Positions 34,066 through 47,124 are shown, counted from the stretch's first letter. The stretch is DNA of 64,000 bases from Malurus cyaneus samueli (GCA_009741485.1 CM019216.1:20797570-20861569); one strand, 5' to 3'. Numbers and translations are program-made. The notes: generated by a model from the sequence alone, not told the origin.

Positions 34066-37000
34066 TTATGTTGGTATGAACCAAAGTCCAAGGTACAACC
34101 AGGAAAATAAATATTTTTTCTGACACACACCTTCAGCAAAGCTTTCAATTCTTTCCACCGAATAGGTAATGTCATGAGAGAAGCTGCTGATGCAGTAACC
34201 TTTTCTAAAAGACAGTAAATATATTTGGAAGTCCATCACTACCTGACAAAGCACTACTGAGCATCCTTACCTGCAGTACTGATTATGAGATTCCAGTGCT
34301 TGGGCACCTCCCTATAAAAAAGAGAATAAATGCTTTTCTGCAAACCAAGGACATGCAAGTGGAAACCATCTCAAAGTCGTGCACATAGGTGTACATCCAA
34401 AAGCCAAGAGTTGGAGCATATTCCTGAAGCAATAGGTCCAGCACCTGGATCAAAGCCATGAGGAGTTCTTCTTGTCTGCTCCAGCCGTGGTACGACTTCT
34501 CGGTCGCTTGGCTTTTGCTCACCTTTTGTGAGGTTGAGCAGCACTCAAACTCCAATATTATCAACCAGAATGCTTCATCTAACTTGGGAAAGAAATCTAT
34601 TAACATCCCACCTTCTTACAAAGGTTCTCACTCCCTAATCCCTAGCTCCCTGCACATGAAACCATGCTCAGCTGACAGAGCCCCCAAAACTATTGCTGCG
34701 TCAACCATGAACCCGCTGGTGCCAGCTGGGAGCAGGGAATGGATGGCACAGCCTCATGAGATCTCTCCCAGGCTTGTTTTTTCACACTTTTATGAAAGAA
34801 GCAGCAGGAGATGGGTTCATTCAGTTGGACCACGTGGGACTTTCCCTCACCAGGTTTCTGTGGAGCCAAGGTGCAGCGTAAAGCTGTCATCCCTGCGGGT
34901 AATACTCAGGGGGCAGGGACAAGGCAAACACCATCTGCTCTTTCTCCTTGGCACGGCGTCTTCACAGGCTCTGGGAGGTGCATTCGTACCTCCAGGAGGA
35001 GTTAAATCAAGATCTCACTCATCAAAGATATTGTAATAGTCGGCCAGAAATCGAATATAAATGTCAAGCAGTTGTTCTCTGAAATATCATAGGCGTTGTT
35101 TGCCATATTGCTGCCTTTACCTTTCTCATGCAAATTTAGTTAGAACTGGTAATAAAGTGCTCCAAAGGAACATGGGAGAATGCTGACTGGACAAACTGAA
35201 ACTTTCTTCAAGAATATTACAATTTTGTCAAAATTTTCAGGGTAAAGTAATCTAATGTTTGGTTTCATAGGAAAGAAAATGTGTGGCTCTTCACTTCCAC
35301 TTTGTCATGTATTATAGACTATATAATGCAAATATTTATAGGGGAAAAAATGCAGTTAAAATGCAAAAAAAGCCCATGGTCAGCATGAAAACCTCATAAG
35401 TTCTCTGGCAAAATGTTTTAAATGTATTTTGTTTGAAGTTCCCACACAATTGAAAAATAGCAAATTTTGTCCAGAAACTGATGAGACTATACATTCACAC
35501 TGAATGTCTGAAGAGGTGAAACGTGGCTGTGAAGGCGATCTCCATTTTTTTTCAGTGTTGAACTAGATAAATCATCCTAAAACTTTCTAAAAACTTCACA
35601 TCCAGAATCTGGATGCCTAAAACAGAGCTTGAAACCCAAATCCTCTATTCAGGTGAATAGCTGCCAAGTTTTGGGAGAGATTAGACTATTACGGTGTTTC
35701 TCAGCTCATTTAAACATTTCTGAAGCTCCTTGAATTCCACTTTTGTGCCCGCTCAGAGATGTTCCTGTGCGATTGCTTTGAGACCAGCGACACCCCCTGA
35801 GGCGGTTGAGCTGGCAGATGTTTTCAGATTACCAGTTTACCAGTTCAGACAGACACTTCATTAAGTGGAGATACAGACACGTTCTATTGACAAGAGTGAC
35901 AATGTCCGTCTTTCATATTATAATCCAATGGTTAGAGCACAGCCACACGTGGGAAAGAAGGCCATGTTCCTTCTCAAGGACGCAGGTTCATTTGCTCTCC
36001 ACTCAGAAGAGAAGCCACGGCATCTGGTGGGCTCAAGCTGCTGCTGCCTGAGCTCGTTTTTTGTTTCTGATGGTGACTTTTGCAGCGATGTTTGGTGTAA
36101 AGATAGAAACATCAACATGCGGCAAAGATTTCTGGTTGAGGAGCAATAAACCTGCATGGCTGACCTCGAGCCAAGAAGGGAACAGACCCCAAGATTCCTA
36201 CTTTGAAAGCCCTTTAAAGTGTAAAGGTGGGTGAAAGACTCTCTACACATTAAAAGAAAAGAAACAGCTGTCCTTCCAAACACTGAAAAATGTGGACAAA
36301 GCTTTGGACTGTAAAAGAACATCTTTGACTCCAGCTCTGAGCAGTGACCAAGCTCTGGAGTCCATCAGGATCTCAAAGATTGCCCTGCACAATGAGCCAG
36401 CTCCTCCCCAAGGGATCATAATGTTTAGGTTTTCATGCCTGAGGTGCATAGCCCTCCTTAGCCAATGAATAGGGAACCTGAGCATGCAGGACACAGATCT
36501 GGAGTGTGTTGACACTCAGCACCAGCAAGGCAGGTGCTCATTCTCCAGGTTCATTCTCCACCCTGCTCATTCTCCAGGTGCCTCCAGCTGCTGGCTCCTC
36601 TGCTCACACTGCCTGCGGTGACTCAGGAAATCCATCAGATTGGTTGCCCAACTCAAACACAATTCAACCTTAATTCTGTCTCAGAGAACATCACTTTTGG
36701 TGGCGGGTACATTTAGGGATGTGGAGCTGTTTCTCCAGCTGTGCTGCTCACATTCCGAGGTACTGGAAACTTCAGTAGAGCTCCTCACCTCATTTACATT
36801 GCATTGTAGGAGTTTAAAGCCTCTTTGAAGAAGTGAGGCTAGAGAAAGGATTTGGAAGATGAGAGAATGGACAAGAGAGTGTATCAGCCCTTTCATTCTT
36901 TAGATTTGAAGGGCACGTGAGGTTGGTATTCAGCAGAACCAAAATACAGTCACAGTTTTTGGATGAATCCACTTAGGATTTGAGAATCATACAGAGAAAT

Positions 37001-37486
37001 TTTCCCCTCCAGTGTCTAAGGGGAAGACTTCACGGGTCTGATATTAAACTGAGGTAAATTATCTTAGTTTCTCTGACACCAGTGAAGCCTTGACAGTTTA
37101 CACATGCTGCTCACAGATGTCAGTCGCTTGCAAACACTGCTATTGTAAGCCAAATTTTAACGGGTGACCTATTGATTAAAGGCTTATGTGTTTCTACTGT
37201 CCTGTTCCTAATCCCTCTATGAAAACTGTTTTGATGAGAGTACTTTTTGAAGCATGCAATGTTAGCTTCCAATAAAAAGAAGGCCAGTCTTTAAAAAGGA
37301 GCTCTTAGTGATGCGGCAAAGATTTCCACTTTCAGCAATTTTGCTTGATTAAACTTCTTTGGGTTTCACCATAAGTTACAGTAGATCATGACAGCAATGT
37401 CGGGGACTAGCTTGGAAATTGTGTCAGATCTTTGACCAGAAAGCTCCTGAATTGGTTTCACTCCTATTAAACTAACGGATTGGGCT
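34066..37486. other. Unique stretch with the window's longest open frame
   Basis: No gene can be supported. The longest open frame in the window, 192 codons on the + strand (34458-35036), lies in a locally G+C-richer part. It overlaps a 107-codon antisense frame (34283-34606) and has no recognisable domain, signal peptide or repeat. A short imperfect triplication of 'tcattctcca' lies at 36536-36579. The 35030-35170 part, with 'ctcatgcaaatttagttaga', has a conserved-element look. Confidence 0.5.
36536..36579 (+). repeat. Short imperfect tandem repeat (tcattctcca units)
   Basis: Three copies of 'tcattctcca' occur about 14 bp apart, the first and third within 'gctcattctccaggt'. This is a minor local duplication. 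Confidence 0.75.
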
Positions 37487-37750
37487 TTGTGTCTGCAGGA
37501 GACGTTTTGTTGTTGCGTGGTGCAGGACCCCCGCTGGGCCATTCTGTGCCCTTTTATTGTTTACAGTTTACGTGTTGGCACTGGGCTGTCAGATGGAAGC
37601 ACGGGGTGGGTTAGGCTGCATTGTCATGCAAATGACACCCAGATTTACATATTACCCCAGACTTATATTCATTGTGATGTCTCAATAAGGTCGCCTTTGA
37701 TGGATAATAATTTTTCCAAGACTACAGTCTTCTTTGAAAGTGCAAATTAA
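37487..37750 (+). mobile_element. L2-type LINE reverse-transcriptase relic
   Basis: One open frame of 87 codons reads across a recognisable RT palm region. A segment PFIVYSLRVGTG near residues 22-34 is like FSIYMLPLG. It is followed by a C-H-x-N-D-T-Q-I-Y-I block at 37625-37654, matching HCYADDTQIY with the first catalytic Asp changed to Asn. Then MDNNFS and KTTVFF near the end are like MxxNFLxLN and KTEVIVFG with a deletion between. Order and spacing fit an L2-clade LINE. The changed Asp, the deletion and the lack of flanking domains mean it is a fossil. That the frame stays open through this segment is probably luck. Confidence 0.62.
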
Positions 37751-40700
37751 ACAGAAGCCCCATTAATAGGATTTCAATGGTCTTTAAATGCTGTCAACTG
37801 TTCAACTGCATTGTGGTGTTTCAGGGGTCAGGTTCTTCCATCCCAACTTATGGTGGTGATTAGTGACTGCTCTGCAAATAACCCATTTACAGATAAATAA
37901 ACTATTACTCAGCCCAGGTGTTACAACCTGGTATTACTGCAAACAAACACTGGAGAAGTACTTCAATTTTGGTGAAGTTTTAGGGCTTTTTTTTTTAATT
38001 ATTATAAGTATTTCATTCAAGATACAAGAACCAAGACCTCATGAAAAGTTCCATCAATATATTAAGAGCAATATTCTGCAAAGAACAGGATACTGGAACT
38101 TTGTGAAGGAAGATTGCTGAAGACACGATATTCAGCTGTCTCCACACCAGTGAAATGCCAATATCCGTCCTTTCAGGGAGCTCTGGAGATGTAGAAGGGC
38201 CCTACCTTAACAATTCCTTCAAGACTATAGGAGCAAGAAGCACCAGGAAGGCCTCAAGAGAAATACAACCCCTATTTAACATCTCCTGCTTCATCAGGAA
38301 CTCTGCCCTTCATCCAGACCCCACACCTAAGGGATGTTCTCAGTTTTATGTCCCTCTTTTATCTACACTTTCTGCAGTCACCTGCAATTCCTGACATCTG
38401 GACTTCCACTTTTACATAAGAGGATTAGCTGGACTTCCACCTAGGAGGTAATTTATGGGTTTTGGGCTGCTGGGGATAGCGTGTTCCTGGCTACTGTGTC
38501 TGAAATAAGACTGCTGTGCTTTTCTCTTGCATTTTCAGAAAAATTGTTTCTTTTACTGTGCTATACAGAGCCAGCCCAGTAACTGAAAAGGAAAGGTAAT
38601 GTTTTGAGCATCCAATGGCCTCTGCAGACTGTATGGACAGGAAAAACATCATTAAGGTGAAAGATACATTTCGCCTGGGCTCAATATGAAATAAGGGATA
38701 GAAACATCTAACAAATGTCCTAATACTGAAATTCCATCTAAAGAAAATTATCATGTGTGAAGAGAGTCTCTAAGGGTGTTCCCCATTCTGGGTAACATTT
38801 GTCTGACCCAATTAAATATCTACAAATTATACTTTTATATATTCTGATCATAAAAAAACAAACCAAAGAAAAAACCAAAAAAACCCTGAGAATAAATAAT
38901 CCCTAAGAGATTTCTCTTACTTTATCATGCTTGTTTGCTTTCTGTTTGATTAAATATCTATCAAGGGGGTCCTAAATTACTGTGCTCTGTATATGGACCC
39001 TAAGAGGAGAGGTGGACATGCCCTATGATACCCTTAAATACCTTCAGCCTGGCAGTTGAATATCTATTTATAACAGTAGATTCTAAATTTCTTCCATGGA
39101 CCCAGAGCCTTTGGAGAGCTCTTCTGCAAATGTAGATGATCCCCAGATATCAAACAAGGGTTTGCAGCCTGTGTCAGTCAGTTGTCCAGGATCTTCAACT
39201 CTCTGAGTCCTGCACAGAAACAACCCTGCCCAGTTGAACTACTTGCCATCAAGACCCAATGACTATTAACTGCCCAATGCCTGTGTTCCAATTTCCCTGT
39301 TTGAGGTATAATGTGGATTCTTTCCTGTTTAGAAGATAAATGTCTAATATAGCACCTAAACCAAACATTTAGTATCACTTCTAGGCCAACCAAAGGTGTG
39401 AGACAGGCAGTTCACTTTACCTACATCAATGAGAGACAAATTATTTTATGATAATGTTAATCCATCTTCTCTGATAAGAAAACTTTCAGATAGCAAAGGT
39501 GTGTGATTAACTAACATATCTCAGTTAGTTTGTGTGTATCAGGGTATGTTGTAATATTTATGGGTAAGGTTATTTTCCTACTTACATGCTTATCCTGGGC
39601 AAAAGGTAATCCCTGCTTCTTTTCCCTTTCCTCCTAAGAAACCCTAGAAATTATCTGTTATCTGAAATAATCATATTATGTTTCCTGAGACCTAAGTGAG
39701 GTGCACTGCGCTGCCTCTAGCACAGCAGAGAGGCAGATTTCTCGGAGAGGATTAAGGATGTGTTGATATTGCTCTTTCTCCCAATGCAGCTGCAGTGACT
39801 GTCTGCATGATGAAATCCTGCCCTTTTGGAAGAGAAAAATGAACATATTCTGGATTTGTAGAGCATGAGGATTTTGGCTATTAATAGTTTGGTGAAGAAG
39901 CAGAGAATTCTGGGTACAAAATTGTGAAAAACCCAAGCAAAACACACAGCCTTTGATATAGCTTTATCAATTACAACGTTAACTTATTATTTTCCTTGGC
40001 TTCATTAATCCATAACTAATTTGAGTGGGTACCAAGCTTTCTCTCTCTCATTCCCAATTAACCCAGTGGCAATTATTACTGGCTTTAGTCTTTAATATCT
40101 AAGAACTCTCTTTACCTCTTGAAAGAAGCTTTTGAAATCTGAAAATGCCAAACCAGCTAATGTTTTATTTAAGCTTAGAAAATGAACTTTAGGTTATTCC
40201 CCTTTGCCATAGGTTAACTAATTATTTATGAAAAAGGGAATGAGAGAAAGGAGGGAAAAGAGAAGAAAGGAAATTAATATTCCAAACCCTTTTGGTTGGG
40301 CACTCTAACTTGTATGTGGAAAAGTTTGTTTCCTCTCTCTAGACATTAAATATACCCTCAATAATTATAATTCCTAATTTTTGGTCAATATACTACATCT
40401 ATATTAATAAATCTACATATATTCTAATAAAAGTAACATTTTCTGGTCCAAGAAGTGGCCATTAGGGTCTGGCTATGTCCCTGATGCTGAAATAAAACAA
40501 AATAATTGTCTGTAATCTACTTACTGGGAACAGTTCTTCTTCCATTATAAATCCCAGGACTCTGGGGTATCTTCGAGGTTAATGCCACTTGGTGGTCCAG
40601 GAGAAAGTTGTTGCAGATCTGTGCTAATAGATCATGTACCATCAATAATCAGTGCTTGTTCAGTGCTGGTGAAGTCATAGCTGATGTATCTGATACTGGT

Positions 40701-42487
40701 GAAAGAGCAAATTTAAAAATTGGCCTGATGGCCTGATTTCTCTTAGGATGCCCATGAAATTCCCATTAACTGGAGTTCAGACCTTGAATTCCTTACTGAG
40801 ATGCAATAATGTTTTATAATACAAACAATACAACTGAAACAAATGGCATATTTGTAATCTAAATCTGCACCAAAACAGGCCCAGAATGTCCAGGCTGGAG
40901 TGGGGAGGAGGAATGTCTGTTTTTTAAACGCAATACAGTTTTTTAAACCCAGTCAAAACATCACTTACATGCTAAGGGCATAGACTGATGGGTTTTCCTG
41001 AAGGAAGGGAACACATCTTTATTTGGGCTCAAATATAGATGGAAAAATTCAATTTCACATGCATTTGGATCTTACCTTTCTTAAGCAGGTAACTTACTAC
41101 ACTTCCTCTCTCTTTTTTTTAATCTTCTCACACACAAGGGTTTAAAGATAGTAAAATTGTTGATTATTGTTTTGGGGACACTATGAGAAAATAATAATGA
41201 AAACAGTTGAACCAAGGAGAAGAGTGTAACTGTGGCAAAGGAAACATAAAGCATCACAAACATGATCCAGACACCCATTTAATTTGTATTCTTCCACAGC
41301 AAGCAAAACTCAAAGCAGTCAAGTTGGTGTAATCAGATTGCAATATAGGAGCAAAAATTAAATAAGAGAAGTTGAGTTCAGCTAAAAAAGTTGAAAAGTG
41401 AAGACTGAGAAATCTTTGAGAAAGACAGAGGGATGCCCTTTGTTTTCTTGCTTACACTCTGGAAAAAGTTGAGAGCAAAAAGCTATTCACCTCCTTTAGA
41501 CTGGGTAAAATTTTTCATTCTATTTTATTAAATAACACAAGAAAACCATGCAGTCTGGATGACTGGAATGGTCTCTCACCACCTCTTCCTGTTACCTCCA
41601 TGATCCCACTTGCTCTTGTTGCAATCTAAGCTCTATTTGCCCAAGACATTTGTTTCTTTGGTTGTTTCCTGCCATCACCTGGAGATTAATGCCCCACAGT
41701 CCTCCTGCCAGAAGGCAGTTTCTTACTATATCCTAATCTGTGTCACAGCAAAGGCACCCAAATGATCTAAAAAAGTGTTGTCATGATTTATACTGAGACA
41801 ACTTTCACTGGAATCAGGTGAGGAGTATTCACACAGCGCTTTTCACTACGTATGAAAGAGAATTAAACTCCAGCAAGAATCAATGACAGAGCAGCCTGTA
41901 AGTGGCAGGGATTAGATTGCATTTATTAAACACAAAGTCATCACAAGTATCTGAATGTGAGAGCCTCTGTGGTCTGCAAAGGTTCAGTCCTCCTCCTCGA
42001 GGACGGCAGCCATTTCCATGGAAAAGTGGGAAGAGATATGAAAATGTGAATAATGTGATTCAAGAAAAGAATTGATTCAAAAATATAGAAGTTTATCAAT
42101 ATTTAATCACCACTCCAAAGTAAAAATTAAGCACAAATCTTTCTGATTTAACCTTTTTACAATTTCTACTTCATTCAGCAATACACGTGCTACAGAAATC
42201 ATAGAAAAATATTTAAAGAAGAAGAAATGTCTCAAGCATATGAGATGTTGCAATGGAAAGGATGATCCATGGAAACAACCATTGCATTAAACTAAATTCT
42301 AGCCAATTCTGTCTGCTTTTGTGCTGCCTGGCTGTGGGCCCTCAATAAGTCCTTAAATACTAAGAAGTAGTAAGTACATGAGCTGAAATGGGTTTTCAGC
42401 TCCATATCAGCATCATCTGTTTTCTCAGGTTTTTCATCTTCCAGGTGATGCTAGGTGGGGATATCTGGGGTACCAAGATAGAAGCAA
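37751..42487. other. Unique AT-rich stretch
   Basis: No gene, RNA or clear transposon was seen in about 4.7 kb. 'cccatttacagataaataaa' at 37882-37901 weakly recalls an L3/MIR tail but is too short to call. All open frames are short, at most about 89 codons. Confidence 0.5.
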
Positions 42488-42957
42488 AATCATAGAATCA
42501 GAGAATAGTTTGGGTTGGAAGGGACTTTAAAGATCATCCAGTTCCAACCTCTGTTGTGGGCAGGGACACCTTCGACTGTCCCAGATTTCTCACTCAAGTT
42601 CATCCAAACTGGCCTTGAATATATTCAGGGGATAGAACATCCATGACTTCTCTGGGCAACTCTGGGCTTCACCACCCTCACAATATTTTTTTTTTTTCTG
42701 ATATCAAATCCAAACCTACTCTCTGTCAGTTTGAAGTCATTCTCCCTTGTCTCTCACTCTTGTAAAAAGTATCTCTCCATCTTTTTCTGCTGGCTCCCTT
42801 CATCCTCCTCTCAGCCTTTCCTCTATCAATGCTGCTCCATCTCTCCAATCAACTTGGTGACCTCCTCTGGACTCTTTCTATGAGGTCCATGTCCTTCCTG
42901 TGCTGGGGATTCCAGAGCTGGTGCAGCTCTGCAGGTGGGACCTCACCAGAGAAGAGT
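42488..42957 (-). mobile_element. CR1 LINE 3' fragment, ~470 bp (antisense)
   Basis: Second-longest CR1 in the window. It starts at the octamer end 'aatcatagaatcagagaata' and runs through 'tttgggttggaagggacttt', 'gggcagggacaccttcgact' and 'cttctctgggcaactctggg'. It continues with 'gaagtcattctcccttgtct', 'cttggtgacctcctctggac', 'ctgtgctggggattccagag' and 'gcaggtgggacctcaccaga'. The last blocks reverse-complement to the region just downstream of ORF2. A T-rich expansion lies at 42688-42699. Confidence 0.97.
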
Positions 42958-45900
42958 CAGTGTATAAATATATTTATATACATAAAACCACAGTCTAAAT
43001 ACACACTAGGTGGAATCCATTCCCCTTTCAATTTAATTGGACATGTTCCCTGAAAAGGAACAACAATCCATAAGATTGTGAAAAAGCCAACTCCTTGTTT
43101 TCTGAATAAGCTTAGATGACAATTTCAAAACTGACATTTAATTTTTGCTCAGAAAACAAGCCCTGTCTGTGGGGAGAACAGAATTATCAGGGAAAATTGT
43201 TCTAAACAAAAGAATTATGGTGGTTTTTTTTTTTTTTTTTTTTTTTCCTTTTTCCTCCTTTTGAAGTATGAAATGTAATTTGGGTAACAGCTCTGTGAAA
43301 TACCAATGTCATGAGGACAGAGGGACAAGCAGGGAGCCAAGCAAAGCCTCTTCAGAGAGAGAATCAAAGTGATGTGTTCCCTCCCTAGAGCAGCTTTGTG
43401 AATCAGAGCCCCTTCTTGTGCTGCTCCCACTAACTAGGTCTAAACTGTGTTTCAGGCTCAGAGAGCCAGCAGAACCATGTGGACATGCTACAGGCATCCT
43501 GGAGGCAGCAATCCTCAACATTAGAGCTGGGTCAGACAGCAGGCTCTGTCTGACGTGGCTTCCTGCCTTACACCCTCAGGCAAACCTCTGAAATTCCTTC
43601 TCTCCCAGGGTTTGAGGCACCTGAACCAGGTAAAGAGCAGGGAGAGGAAAGCAGGAGATCATCTAACTGGGGAGAAGCCACAGAGCTGGGTTGCAAATAG
43701 GGGTGTGAGTATTAAAGGAGATACCTGGAGGACAACGTCTCACCAGGTTCCAGCTCCTGGCGGTTTGTGGCACATGGAGGTGGCTTCTGCTTTCCATTCC
43801 TGACCCTATAAATTCATCCTCAGATCACCAGTCAAGCTCACTGGCACCTAAACCACCAGCCATGGAGCAGAAGTGATGCAGGAGTGCCAAGATGTAAATA
43901 AGGGGGAAAGGGAATATTCATGAGGAAAATAATTGTGTGAAGTAGGGACAAGGGAAGAGTGAGCAAGGCCAGAATAGATGTAAATATCAACACTGCAACA
44001 TTTTTATGTGAATCACTTTTCTCTCTGTAACAAATTAGCTTGATAAATGAGAACATGTTATAAGATGATATCAAATTAATTTTTCAAAATCTATCCCTGG
44101 TAAGCAGTCTTTAAAAAGAATTTCTACTTTTTCATAACTATTACCTAGAAATTATACATTTAAATTAAATATTCAATTAAATTAGTTCTGAACATAGATA
44201 TATATCCCCTTTCAAATGTTGTCTCCTTTTGCATCCTTAAAGATAAACAGACACATTTTGATGTCTACATTTCACCATTGTGTATTCATACATGCATGTA
44301 CACATTTTGCTCTAGTATTGATATTAGAAAATGAAAACTTCCAATTGGTAAGGAAATCTTTTCCTGCATAATTCACATTTTATGCACTAATTTTTTTTGT
44401 GATATTTGTTTCAGAATATCTCAGTAACACAATTCTAGCTGCTGAGAACCATGAGTGAAGATGGAAATAATTCATACAGCTGTCATTTGTGAAACATTTT
44501 TCGTTTTTCCTGCTTTTCCTTTTTTTTAAAAATATCTCACTACTGAAAAAATGGTCATACTTATGTTTACCCATCCACAGATTTAATTTCTTGATATAAT
44601 TAACACTGCCAGCCTTAAAATTATAATGAATTCCCTTTTACTCTTCCCTGTGGCCACTGATTTCTACCTCTACACTCCAGCCTGCCTCTCTCTCCTTGAG
44701 TATTTGGCACCAGTGTTCATGGTCCCACAATTGAAAGACCAAGAACTATCCACTCTTCTTCTTGGATAATATTTTTTTTTTCTGACTTCACAAATAAATC
44801 CTTCCAAAGAATCCCTTTAACCACTGTTCATCGTCTTCACCTTTTCATTTAAACAGCTCCATGACATTTAAAAGGAGCAGGTGGAGGGTGGGGGTGGCTT
44901 CATGTCTGGCTGGGTTTTTGTAAAGAAATTGTCTAAGATTCAAAAAAATCAGAGTCTTTTACTGAACTTTATTCTCAAAAGGATCCCTTGGCTTTAAAAA
45001 AGAGATGTTAGTCCTAGGAATGAAGCAGCATCAGACCCCATCTTCTGTCCCTGAAGCCAAATGTCCTAGTCTGAATATATTTCAGTAGCATAAATATTTT
45101 TTTTAAATGCTCATAGACTTGCTCCATTTTTATTTGCTCTTTGTGATTATTTTTTTCAGCATGATTATTAACTGCTAGCAGAATTATTTTAATGAATAAT
45201 TTTCAGACATTTGGTTGCTCATGAGCTGTTTGCTGCAACTATTTGATGTTTGTTATTCAAGTTGTATGATTAGCTGTGCAAGTCATGCATAATTCCTTCT
45301 GATTCTTCCTTCCAAGATTATTTTTTGCAAGTAGATGGTGAAGCATGATGTCTTTTATAAATGTTTGGAAGAATATTGTGTTGTACTAACAATTGTGAGA
45401 ACATCACAATTTATGAAAGTTTACAAAGATACTCACTCTGTGTCCACCTGAGCGCTCACTGACTTTTTCTTCAGTGTTTCTGAAGTTTTTAGCATGTTCA
45501 GGGTTTTTTTTTTTCTTGATATCCCATGATGTCTTGTTCCAGGCTCTGCCACAATCAAGATGTTAAAAAAGGATAAAGGGAAAAGTGCAATGAAAATATT
45601 TTGTAAGTGAAATATAAAAGTTTTCTCATTTTGAAAGCATCTGCAAATTGGAATTTTTACTATTTCTACCGTTCTACTTTTCTGTAGTGAGTTTGCTTGC
45701 TTAGTTTTCTGAACACTTCCTTTTCTTAGTTGGAATAGCTGGATTTTGGGCCAGCCACAAAGCTGTTCCTAATTAACTACATTTTCTTGCACTATTTACT
45801 ATCCTTTGATTTCTCTCCCACTAAGACTTCTGTAAAGGGAAGAAAGAAAATATTATAAATAAATTTTAACCAAGTTTCTTTTTTATTCTTTATGTTGTAG

Positions 45901-46805
45901 GTTGGTTTTTTTGGATTTTTTTTTTCATATTCTCATAATTTTTGAAGAAAAATTAGCTTTTTTTTTTAATACCAGAATTAACCCCTGAAATAAGAAATAG
46001 TATGGAGATAGCAGTTTTCTATTAAACTTCAGAGCTTTTAGATTATCCCATCAGAATTATCAGTGTTCCTTCAGCGAGATATTCAGTGGAGGGATGCAAA
46101 GAGTTTGCTAAAGCTGAATGTGCAATCCCCAGGAAAAAAGGAGGTGACCTTTTACTATTTTTTCATGAGAAGGAAAAAAGAAGGTAAAAGGAGATCTTGT
46201 CAGTCAATGAGGTGGGTGATTCCTGAAGTATCTTACCTCAAAATATGCCTTTTCTGCAAACAATACAATCATCACACTGTGATAGTACAAGACATTCAAA
46301 AGCTTCAGGAGGATTGTAGGACGATGCTGTAGCAATGAGAACTGGCACATGCAAATTTAAGGCTCAATTTAACAATCCCTGTCAGATTTAGCAAGACCTA
46401 ACCCGTAACAAAAGGACTTTAAATTAATATTCCAAGAGCATAAACCCATCTCGCTGCCTCTGGTAAAAGAACAGCAAGCTGCAGACCATGACTACGGCTT
46501 GACAGCTAAGCTGGCAAATTCCTCAGTCACAGCAACTAAATTTGACAGGGATCATCAGTCAGAGTCTTTAGCAAGTCCACTTTCCCCTTTCTCCAGAGAG
46601 GGGCTCATGCCATCCACCTGCTTGCTGCAGTTTGAGTCCCTATCATCGTCACCACTTCAGTTACTGGAGGCTTCCAGGAGAATTTTTTCCTTCCCTTCCT
46701 TCCCACTTCTGTCAAATCACCACTGCTTCTATTTTACATTTGCAGGAACTTAAAAAAGTATAATCCTACAGGGACCTAGAAAAGTTGCTACTTTCCCCAT
46801 GCCTG
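42958..46805. other. Unique AT-rich stretch
   Basis: No gene was recognised. It contains a T23 run (43224-43246). The 45120-45400 part is dense in TAAT/ATTA words and has a conserved-element look. An 18-bp imperfect inverted repeat (46375-46392 with 46536-46553) is described in the findings. Confidence 0.5.
43224..43246 (+). repeat. T23 homopolymer
   Basis: Twenty-three T are followed by further C/T-rich sequence to about 43262. No retrocopied body was seen on the antisense side, so it is not assigned as a poly(A) tail. Confidence 0.92.
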
Positions 46806-46817
46806 CCCCCCCCCCCC
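46806..46817 (+). repeat. C12 homopolymer
   Basis: Twelve consecutive C, i.e. G12 on the minus strand, about 150 bp before a CR1 fragment. It is prone to slippage and length error. Confidence 0.88.
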
Positions 46818-46968
46818 GATGGAAGTATTGTCACAAAGATTAGTAAAGTCCAAGAGACTAAAATAAAAAAAAAAAAATTAATAAATTTTCCAACAACTAT
46901 CTTAAGTTTTAAGTTATAAATTCTCCTAATTCTTAGTGATTCAACCCTATTGATTTGCACAAAAACTT

Positions 46969-47095
46969 CATAGAATCATGGAATGGTTTGGTTGGAAGGG
47001 CTCTTAAAGCTCATTTCATTCCACCCCTGTCATGGCAGGGACACCTTTCACTACACCAGGTTGCTCTGATCCTCATCCAGCCTGGCCTTGAAATA
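46969..47095 (-). mobile_element. CR1 LINE 3' fragment (antisense)
   Basis: Reverse-complement CR1 3' end: 'catagaatcatggaatggtt', 'tggttggaagggctcttaaa', 'catggcagggacacctttca', 'ctacaccaggttgctctgat' and 'catccagcctggccttgaaa'. It breaks off into a short 12-bp repeat of 'gaaataaaact' type (47090-47124) next to the GATA microsatellite. Confidence 0.95.
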
Positions 47096-47124
47096 AAACT
47101 TGAAATGAAACTCGAATAAAACTC
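47090..47124 (+). repeat. 12-bp imperfect triplication
   Basis: Units 'gaaataaaactt', 'gaaatgaaactc' and 'gaataaaactc' follow one another at the truncated end of the CR1 copy. The first overlaps the CR1 match, so the repeat probably expanded from it. Confidence 0.75.

Noticed and set aside
34458..35036. 192-codon open frame as a protein-coding gene
   Set aside because: No recognisable domain, no visible splice or promoter context, locally higher G+C, and an overlapping antisense frame; chance is sufficient. Kept only as a low-interest finding.
37878..37905. 'cccatttacagataaataaa' as a MIR/L3 tail
   Set aside because: Too short, and the continuation does not match.
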